Shown: one piece after another, positions 58,579-64,000 of the stretch
Layout: the number at the start of each line of letters is the position of its first letter
How positions within the stretch are numbered: position 1 is the stretch's first letter
DNA from: Phascolarctobacterium_A succinatutens_B
Lineage (GTDB): Bacteria; Bacillota; Negativicutes; Acidaminococcales; Acidaminococcaceae
Reading direction: 5' to 3'
DNA: 64,000 nucleotides
NCBI RefSeq assembly: GCF_958453765.1
Contig: NZ_CAUDZA010000009.1
Coordinates: 8,546 to 72,545 of the forward strand
Position numbers and translations under genes: made by a program
The notes under the pieces: model-generated
The model's database searches: none
The model's input: the letters and a program-made list of their open reading frames with translations, nothing else
Told to the model about the DNA's origin: nothing

Positions 58579-58839
58579 TTATTTAGCACGCTCTAAGATT
58601 TCAATAACGCGCCAGCATTTATCTTTAGACAGCGGACGAGTTTGCATAATTTCAACTACGTCGCCAACATGTGCTTCGTTATTTTCATCATGAGCTTTAA
58701 ATTTAATAGTATGTTGTACGCCTTTTTTGTACAGCGGATGCTGAACGAAACGTTCTACTGCAACTACGACAGTTTTCTGCATTTTATCGCTGACAACTTT
58801 ACCAATACGGGTAACACGTGCGTTTCTTTCTTCGGTCAC
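58579..58839 (-). CDS. rpsQ: 30S ribosomal protein S17
   Basis: An 86-residue S17 with RIGKVVSDKMQKTVVVAVERF and an OB fold that binds 16S rRNA. I place the start at GTG 58839, eight bases after AAGGAGG. A longer frame to 58866 would translate through that ribosome site and adds residues unlike the family. It lies between rpmC and rplN. Confidence 0.95.
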   Translation of the reverse strand: MTEERNARVTRIGKVVSDKMQKTVVVAVERFVQHPLYKKGVQHTIKFKAHDENNEAHVGDVVEIMQTRPLSKDKCWRVIEILERAK

Positions 58840-58871
58840 GACTGTTTCCTCCTTGTTATACTTCAAAACAG

Positions 58872-59066
58872 TTAAGCCTTGAGCTCACGTTCACGCTGGA
58901 TTGTTTTGATACGGGCAATGGATTTCTTAACGTCACGAATTTTCATCGGATTTTCACATTGACCGGTTGCCATTTGAAAACGCAGATTGAAGAGTTCCTC
59001 TTTCAAATCTGCCAACTTGGTGTCTAACTCAGCAGCAGACAATTCACGAATTTCTGTTGTTTTCAT
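58872..59066 (-). CDS. rpmC: 50S ribosomal protein L29
   Basis: A 64-residue two-helix L29 containing KTTEIRELSAAELDTKL and LFNLRFQMATGQCENP. It sits at the tunnel exit near the signal-recognition and trigger-factor sites. Its ATG shares one base with the rplP stop (TAATG), so the two are coupled. Confidence 0.96.
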   Translation of the reverse strand: MKTTEIRELSAAELDTKLADLKEELFNLRFQMATGQCENPMKIRDVKKSIARIKTIQRERELKA

Positions 59067-59518
59067 TAAGCTTCACCACCCTTTTCTTGTGCGGCAGCTT
59101 CAGCTTCCTGTTGAGCGCGAGTTACAAATTTGCATTTGATAGGCAATTTGTGGCTAGCAAGACGCATTGCTTCTTTAGCAACTTCTTCGCTAACACCGTT
59201 CATTTCGAACAGAACGCGACCAGGTTTAACTACTGCTACCCAGTACTCCGGAGAACCTTTACCAGAACCCATACGAGTTTCAGCAGGTTTTGCAGTAATC
59301 GGTTTATCCGGGAAAATTTGAATCCAAACTTGACCGCCACGTTTGATATAACGTGTCATTGCGATACGGGCTGCCTCAATCTGGCGGTTGGTAATCCAAG
59401 CGGGCTCCAATGCTACCAGACCGAAATCGCCATGAGCGATTCTATTACCGCGCATAGCACGGCCAGTCATACGACCTCTATGTTGTTTACGATGTTTAAC
59501 TCTCTTCGGTAATAACAT
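59066..59518 (-). CDS. rplP: 50S ribosomal protein L16
   Basis: A 150-residue L16 near the A-site tRNA. It begins MLLPKRVKHRKQHRGRM and has GSGKGSPEYWVAVVKPGRVLFE. The C-terminal tail ATRAQQEAEAAAQEKGGEA is several residues longer than usual. It lies six bases after rpsC. Confidence 0.97.
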   Translation of the reverse strand: MLLPKRVKHRKQHRGRMTGRAMRGNRIAHGDFGLVALEPAWITNRQIEAARIAMTRYIKRGGQVWIQIFPDKPITAKPAETRMGSGKGSPEYWVAVVKPGRVLFEMNGVSEEVAKEAMRLASHKLPIKCKFVTRAQQEAEAAAQEKGGEA

Positions 59519-59524
59519 GTCTGA

Positions 59525-60193
59525 TTATGCCTCCTTTGCCGGAGCAACTTTAGCTGCTTCTTTGCTTTCAGGAAGAACTTCACCTTTGTAAATCCATACC
59601 TTAATGCCGATACGGCCATAAGTGGTATGTGCTTCTGCAGTGCCATAATCGATGTCAGCACGCAGGGTGTGCAGAGGAATGCTGCCTTCACGATAGGATT
59701 CGCTGCGTGCAATTTCAGCACCGCCAAGACGACCGCCGCAGGTAATTTTGATACCTTTAGCACCCATACGCATGGTACGGCCAACGCATTGTTTCATAGC
59801 ACGACGGAAAGCGATACGGCGTTCCAGCTGTGCTGCAATGTTCTCTGCAACCAAGGTTGCGTCCATATCCGGGGTTTTAACTTCTACGATGTTGATTTCG
59901 ATAGCGCTCTCAGTCATTTTCTTCAGGTCGGATTTCAGCAGTTCGATGTTGCTGCCTTGACGACCGATTACCATACCAGGTTTTGCAGTATGGATGGAAA
60001 TGCGGGCTTTATTAGATGCGCGTTCGATTTCTACTTTAGAGATACCGGACAGGAACAGTTTTTCTTTGATGAACTCACGGATTTTAATGTCTTCTAACAA
60101 GAATTTCTCATAGTCTTTGCCAGCGTACCATTTGGAATCCCAGCCTTTGATAACGCCAACACGGAGACCATGCGGATTAACTTTTTGACCCAC
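59525..60193 (-). CDS. rpsC: 30S ribosomal protein S3
   Basis: A 222-residue S3 at the mRNA entry tunnel. It begins GQKVNPHGLRVGVI and has the KH domain GMVIGRQGSNIELL, then GIKITCGGRLGGAEIARSE and GRIGIKVWIYKGE. The start is GTG with GAGGG upstream. Located between rplV and rplP. Confidence 0.97.
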   Translation of the reverse strand: MGQKVNPHGLRVGVIKGWDSKWYAGKDYEKFLLEDIKIREFIKEKLFLSGISKVEIERASNKARISIHTAKPGMVIGRQGSNIELLKSDLKKMTESAIEINIVEVKTPDMDATLVAENIAAQLERRIAFRRAMKQCVGRTMRMGAKGIKITCGGRLGGAEIARSESYREGSIPLHTLRADIDYGTAEAHTTYGRIGIKVWIYKGEVLPESKEAAKVAPAKEA

Positions 60194-60220
60194 TATCTTT
60201 TCCCTCCTTCTGACGGGATA

Positions 60221-60553
60221 TTATTTTTCTTTAACTGCTACAGTTACGTGGCTAGAACGTTTCAGAATTTTGAAAGCCTGTCCACGGGAACGAGGATGAA
60301 TACGTTTCATGGTCGGACCTTGATCTACTGCACAGTAGGATACGATCAGGTTATCCACGTTCATGTCAAAATTGTGCTCTGCGTTTGCTACTGCACTGCG
60401 CAGAACTTTCTCGATTACCTCAGAACCAACCTTCGGGGTATATTTGAGGATCGCGAATGCTTCACCAACGGATTTGCCGCGGATGAGATTGATTACGATG
60501 CGCAGTTTGCGCGGCGCAATACGGATATATTTTGCAATTGCCTTTGCTTCCAT
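60221..60553 (-). CDS. rplV: 50S ribosomal protein L22
   Basis: A 110-residue L22 whose beta-hairpin loop lines the exit tunnel. Diagnostic parts are YIRIAPRKLRIVINLIRGKS and GPTMKRIHPRSRGQAFKI. Macrolide-resistance changes occur in the latter loop in other bacteria; it looks ordinary here. Confidence 0.97.
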   Translation of the reverse strand: MEAKAIAKYIRIAPRKLRIVINLIRGKSVGEAFAILKYTPKVGSEVIEKVLRSAVANAEHNFDMNVDNLIVSYCAVDQGPTMKRIHPRSRGQAFKILKRSSHVTVAVKEK

Positions 60554-60573
60554 TGTTTGGTCCCCCTTTCCCC

Positions 60574-60849
60574 TTATTTTAAGCCGGTGCTCTTATCTGC
60601 GTGACCTTTGTAAGTACGAGTAGGAGCGAATTCTCCTAATTTGTGGCCTACCATATCCTCGGTAATGAATACCGGAACATGTTTGCGTCCGTCATGAACC
60701 GCAATGGTGTGACCAACGAAAGACGGAATAATAGTAGAGCTGCGAGACCAGGTCTTAACAACTTTTTTATCATTAGCGGCATTAAGCACGTCAATCTTTT
60801 TCAAAAGACTTGCATGGACAAAAGGTCCTTTTTTAACTGATCTGGACAC
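60574..60849 (-). CDS. rpsS: 30S ribosomal protein S19
   Basis: A 91-residue S19 in the 30S head. It begins SRSVKKGPFVHASLLKK and contains STIIPSFVGHTIAVHDGR and GHKLGEFAPTRTYKGH. The start is GTG with AGGAGG upstream. Located between rplB and rplV. Confidence 0.97.
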   Translation of the reverse strand: MSRSVKKGPFVHASLLKKIDVLNAANDKKVVKTWSRSSTIIPSFVGHTIAVHDGRKHVPVFITEDMVGHKLGEFAPTRTYKGHADKSTGLK

Positions 60850-60880
60850 TAGGTTAGCCTCCTTTCCTTATCCTGTTTTA

Positions 60881-61711
60881 TTATTTAGTTCTACGTTTCA
60901 GAATTAACTTAGTAGAAGCTTTCTTCTCTCTGCGAGTACGAGTACCGAATGCACATTTACCCCAAGGAGTAACAGGACGTTTACGACCAACGGGGGAGTG
61001 ACCTTCACCACCACCATGCGGATGGTCGTTAGGATTCATAACAACGCCGCGGTTAGCAGGACGGATACCCAGCCAACGGCTACGGCCAGCTTTACCGATG
61101 CAGATGTTTTCAGCATCAATGTTACCAACTTGACCGATGGTTGCACGGCAGTTGATATGTACTTTACGGATTTCGCCAGAAGGAAGACGGAGCAGAGCGT
61201 AGTCGCCCTCTTTAGCCATCAGCTGAGCGCTGGTACCAGCACTACGAGCCATTTGGCCGCCTTTACCAATTTTCATTTCCACGTTGTGTACGGTAGTACC
61301 AAGCGGAATGTTTTTCAGCGGCAGGCAGTTACCGGTTTTGATATCTGCGTCAGAACCGCTTACTACGATATCGCCAACTTTCAAATCAAGCGGAGCGATG
61401 ATGTAACGTTTTTCGCCGTCAGCATAGTTGATCAGAGCGATACGAGCGTTACGGTTAGGATCGTATTCAATGGTAGCAACCTTAGCCGGAATGCCGTCTT
61501 TGGTACGCTTGAAATCAATGATACGATATTGTTTTTTATGACCGCCGCCTTGATGACGAACAGTCATTTTACCGGTATTATTACGGCCTGCATGTTTACC
61601 AAGTTTTTCAACAAGCGGGCGGTAAGGCTTGTCAGTCGTAATCTCTTCGAAGGCAGACACAGTAATAAAGCGTCTGGAAGGAGAATACGGATTAAAGCTT
61701 TTAATAGCCAT
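60881..61711 (-). CDS. rplB: 50S ribosomal protein L2
   Basis: A 276-residue L2 required for subunit joining and peptidyl transfer. It has the diagnostic MNPNDHPHGGGEGHSP with the conserved histidine, and NPYSPSRRFITVS near the N-terminus. AGGAGG precedes the ATG. Located between rplW and rpsS. Confidence 0.98.
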   Translation of the reverse strand: MAIKSFNPYSPSRRFITVSAFEEITTDKPYRPLVEKLGKHAGRNNTGKMTVRHQGGGHKKQYRIIDFKRTKDGIPAKVATIEYDPNRNARIALINYADGEKRYIIAPLDLKVGDIVVSGSDADIKTGNCLPLKNIPLGTTVHNVEMKIGKGGQMARSAGTSAQLMAKEGDYALLRLPSGEIRKVHINCRATIGQVGNIDAENICIGKAGRSRWLGIRPANRGVVMNPNDHPHGGGEGHSPVGRKRPVTPWGKCAFGTRTRREKKASTKLILKRRTK

Positions 61712-61734
61712 TTAATTTACCTCCTATACGTTAA

Positions 61735-62025
61735 TTACATTCCTTCGAAAAGGGGAATCGTATTGCCTTCAGCAAGCTTCACGATAGCTTTCTTATAATC
61801 GGAACGTTTGCCAACATATTTACCCATGCGTTTGGTTTTGCCCAGTACGCGGATGGTATTTACATTCAATACTTTAACTTTGAAAATCGCCTCTACAGCT
61901 TGGCGAATCTCTACTTTGTTAGCATCCAGGGGAACCTGGAAGGTGTATTTGTTCTCCTGCATCATCTGAGAAGTCTTTTCGGTGATGATGGGACGAATCA
62001 GTATATCGCGAGGATTAGCAGCCAT
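61735..62025 (-). CDS. rplW: 50S ribosomal protein L23
   Basis: A 96-residue L23 at the tunnel exit, the docking site for trigger factor and SRP. It begins ANPRDILIRPIITEKTSQ and has the long loop GKTKRMGKYVGKRSDYKKA. Its ATG shares one base with the rplD stop, so the genes are coupled. Confidence 0.97.
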   Translation of the reverse strand: MAANPRDILIRPIITEKTSQMMQENKYTFQVPLDANKVEIRQAVEAIFKVKVLNVNTIRVLGKTKRMGKYVGKRSDYKKAIVKLAEGNTIPLFEGM

Positions 62026-62651
62026 TATGCGAGCACCTCCTCAATTTTTTCTACAGCATCTTTAGCAAGGAATACCTTTTTGCTGTTCAGGATATCAAAG
62101 CAGTTCAGACCCATGTTGGTGATGGTGGTTACTTTCGGCATGTTACGTGCGGAAAGAGCAACGTTTTCGTTGGAACCATCGGTGATCAACAGAGCTTTAG
62201 TGTCAACAGCTTCAAAAGCTTTCAGCAGAGAAGCTACTTGTTTAGTTTTCGGAGCGTCAAAAGCCAGGCCTTCAACAACTACCAGTTCACCAGCTGCTAC
62301 TTTAGCAGACAGTGCGCAGCACAGAGCTAAGCGACGTGCTTTACGAGGCATTTTTTTTGCATAGCTGCGGGGTTGGGGACCAAAAGTGGTACCACCGCCA
62401 ACCCATACGGGAGAACGGTTGGAACCGCAACGAGCGCGGCCAGTACCTTTTTGTTTCCAGGGTTTACGACCGCCACCGCGTACCATAGCACGGGTTTTAG
62501 TAGCGGAAGTTCCTTGACGTTGGTTTGCCAGCTGCATTACAACTGCTTGATGTACTACAGCTTCATTGAACTCAGCGCCAAATACGGAATCATTTAATTC
62601 TATTTCACCGGTTTGTGCACCGGAAAGATCATATACTGATAACTTCGGCAT
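62025..62651 (-). CDS. rplD: 50S ribosomal protein L4
   Basis: A 208-residue L4. The tunnel loop has TRAMVRGGGRKPWKQKGTGR followed by GGTTFGPQPRSY. In E. coli L4 represses its own S10 operon. The start ATG at 62651 follows AGGAGG by nine bases; a start nine bases earlier is too close to that site. Confidence 0.97.
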   Translation of the reverse strand: MPKLSVYDLSGAQTGEIELNDSVFGAEFNEAVVHQAVVMQLANQRQGTSATKTRAMVRGGGRKPWKQKGTGRARCGSNRSPVWVGGGTTFGPQPRSYAKKMPRKARRLALCCALSAKVAAGELVVVEGLAFDAPKTKQVASLLKAFEAVDTKALLITDGSNENVALSARNMPKVTTITNMGLNCFDILNSKKVFLAKDAVEKIEEVLA

Positions 62652-62683
62652 TAGAAGCATCCTCCTTTCTTTCGCTTATCTTA

Positions 62684-63325
62684 TTATTTGTTAGGTTTTA
62701 CGGTTTCCTTCAATACTACGTAAGAACCAGTAGCACCCGGAATAGCACCCTTAACCAGAATAAGATTACGTTCTGCGTCAACCTTAACAACGGTCAGACG
62801 TTGAACAGTTACATTTGCATTACCCATACGGCCAGGCAGTTTTTTGCCTTTGATTACACGGCCGCCAGGACCGGAATGCATGGGGCCCATAGAACCAGGC
62901 TCACGATGAGACTTAGAACCATGTTTCATAGGTCCGCGAGAGAAATTGTGGCGCTTAATAGTGCCTGCAAAACCTTTGCCGCGGGAAACGCCGCTTGCGT
63001 CAATCAGTTCGCCTGCAGCAAAAATATCAGCAGCGATTTTATCGCCTACCGCATATTCGGAAGGAGCAGCCAGACGCAGCTCTCTGACAAATTTAACCGG
63101 TGCTACACCAGCTTTGTCAAAATGGCCTTTCATCGGTTTGGTGGTATGTTTTTCTTTAATTTCACCAAAACCAAGTTGAACAGCATTATAACCGTCTGTT
63201 TCTTCGGTTTTGTTTTGAAGTACAACGCAGGGGCCTGCTTCTACAACAGTAACAGGAATCAGTCTGCCATCAGCTTCAAAAATTTGGGTCATGCCCAGTT
63301 TTTTGCCTAAGATACCTTTAGCCAT
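62684..63325 (-). CDS. rplC: 50S ribosomal protein L3
   Basis: A 213-residue L3, a primary assembly protein reaching the peptidyl-transferase centre. It begins AKGILGKKLGMTQIFEADGR and contains FAGTIKRHNFSRGPMKHGS and GKKLPGRMGNANVTVQ. AGGAGG precedes the ATG. Located between rpsJ and rplD. Confidence 0.98.
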   Translation of the reverse strand: MAKGILGKKLGMTQIFEADGRLIPVTVVEAGPCVVLQNKTEETDGYNAVQLGFGEIKEKHTTKPMKGHFDKAGVAPVKFVRELRLAAPSEYAVGDKIAADIFAAGELIDASGVSRGKGFAGTIKRHNFSRGPMKHGSKSHREPGSMGPMHSGPGGRVIKGKKLPGRMGNANVTVQRLTVVKVDAERNLILVKGAIPGATGSYVVLKETVKPNK

Positions 63326-63340
63326 TATTGCACCTCCTCC

Positions 63341-63652
63341 TTACAGTTTAATTTCAATATCTACGCCAGCGGGCAGGTCAAGACGCATCAGAGCATCAAC
63401 AGTCTTACCGGTGGGTTCCAGAATGTCTACAAGACGTTTGTGAGTACGCATTTCGAATTGCTCACGGGAATCTTTGTTAACATGCGGAGAACGCAGAATA
63501 GTGTAAATGTTTTTTTCTGTAGGAAGGGGAATCGGACCGGAAACTTGTGCACCGGTACGTTTTGCAGTTTCTACAATCTTAGAAGCACTTTGGTCAAGTG
63601 CTTTATGATCATACGCTTTCAGGCGTATTCTAATCTTTTGAGACTTAGCCAT
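63341..63652 (-). CDS. rpsJ: 30S ribosomal protein S10
   Basis: A 103-residue S10 starting AKSQKIRIRLKAYDHKALDQ and containing GPIPLPTEKNIYTILRSPHVNK. It heads the S10 operon and also acts with NusB in antitermination. The ATG at 63652 follows AGGAGG; the longer frame to 63697 has no support. Confidence 0.97.
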   Translation of the reverse strand: MAKSQKIRIRLKAYDHKALDQSASKIVETAKRTGAQVSGPIPLPTEKNIYTILRSPHVNKDSREQFEMRTHKRLVDILEPTGKTVDALMRLDLPAGVDIEIKL

Positions 63653-63770
63653 TAAAAAATATCCTCCTAAATTCGCCCAGTTTCTATGAACGGACATACT
63701 CCGTGAAAATCTCCCTGTCTAACAGGCAAGCAACCTTTCACATCATCGCAGGGCCATACCAACAAACATA

Positions 63771-63805
63771 AGAATATGAGGGGAGGTTAACCCCCCTCAT
63801 ATTCT
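63771..63805 (-). terminator. Hairpin between tuf and rpsJ
   Basis: AGAATATGAGGGG pairs with CCCCTCATATTCT (63771-63805). The minus exit TATGTTTG is only mildly T-rich, so it may be a weak terminator or an operon leader element. The 130-base gap otherwise contains a CCTGTtagACAGG hairpin. Confidence 0.65.
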
Positions 63806-63824
63806 TCCAGGGATCTAACTAAAA

Positions 63825-64000
63825 TTATTTCTCTTCTACTTCGGAAACAACGCCAGCGCCAACGGTACGGCCGCCTTCACGGATAGCGAAACGCAGACCT
63901 TTTTCGATAGCGATCGGGGTGATCAGTTCTACTTCCATGGTTACGTTATCGCCAGGCATTACCATTTCTACACCTTCCGGCAGTTCGGTTACGCCAGTTA
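63825..64000 (-). CDS. tuf: Elongation factor Tu, C-terminal end (5' part beyond window)
   Basis: The last 58 residues of EF-Tu domain 3 are present, including VMPGDNVTMEVELI and LRFAIREGGRTVGAGVVSEV followed by EEK and TAA. The match to EF-Tu is unmistakable. It lies upstream of the S10 operon in the str-operon position usual in Firmicutes; fusA, rpsG and rpsL are expected further upstream. Confidence 0.96.
   Translation of the reverse strand, partial: TGVTELPEGVEMVMPGDNVTMEVELITPIAIEKGLRFAIREGGRTVGAGVVSEVEEK

Noticed and set aside
1..64000. CRISPR arrays, insertion sequences, prophage genes or rRNA
   Set aside because: I found no regularly spaced repeats, transposase or integrase signatures, phage structural genes or rRNA segments in the window.

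Overview
The window reads as a chromosomal segment of an outer-membrane-bearing Firmicute (class Negativicutes; an Acidaminococcaceae or Phascolarctobacterium-like gut anaerobe is my inference, not proven). A TonB-dependent receptor implies an outer membrane. The order CarD, YacL, IspD, IspF, GltX, CysS, Mini-III, RlmB, YacP, SigH and the type-Z S14 are Firmicute traits. NrdD/NrdG, ferredoxin-type proteins and an iron-dependent alcohol dehydrogenase point to anaerobic life. Most genes lie on the minus strand.

Layout. 1-2336: fructose PTS operon (fruR, fruK, truncated fruA) behind a promoter with tandem operator-like repeats. 2413-5334: a thioesterase, CofE-like ligase and small membrane protein operon, then an AI-2E-family permease. 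5441-7278: an accessory island holding tRNA-Arg, a two-RNA convergent locus encoding a 29-residue hydrophobic peptide (candidate Fst/par-like type I toxin-antitoxin), a degenerate 57-bp copy of the tRNA 3' half, and an unpaired HipA-like kinase. 7405-9537: a small cysteine-rich protein and a gamma-glutamyltransferase. 9826-15521: corrinoid uptake (btuD, btuC, btuF, btuB) under a cobalamin riboswitch, with a G8 tract inside its promoter. 15709-19059: amino-acid ABC importer with two tandem binding proteins. 19143-19401: a structured RNA with its own promoter and terminator that I cannot assign. 19486-31318: HD-GYP protein, NrdDG, a DMT permease, iron-ADH, the L21/Prp/L27 operon, RNase G, a flavodoxin-ferredoxin protein and GMP synthase. 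31201-36560: DAACS symporter, a candidate sRNA, tRNA-Thr, UppP, PfkA, an orphan BrxF-like ATPase and SigH. 36678-45442: the yac-type informational cluster. 45668-49197: HAD phosphatase, metallophosphoesterase, YegP-like protein and FAH-family protein. 49364-64000: the alpha, spc and S10 ribosomal operons in standard order, ending in truncated tuf.

Most of the window is housekeeping. The most unusual material is the tRNA-Arg island with its candidate type I toxin-antitoxin module, the poly-G promoter of the B12 operon, two unassigned intergenic RNAs (19143-19361 and 32731-32819), leader attenuators before nrdD and the iron-ADH gene, a CofE-like ligase with no F420 context, and the orphan BrxF-like ATPase. 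All promoters, hairpins and RNA boundaries were read by eye; no folding or database search was run.
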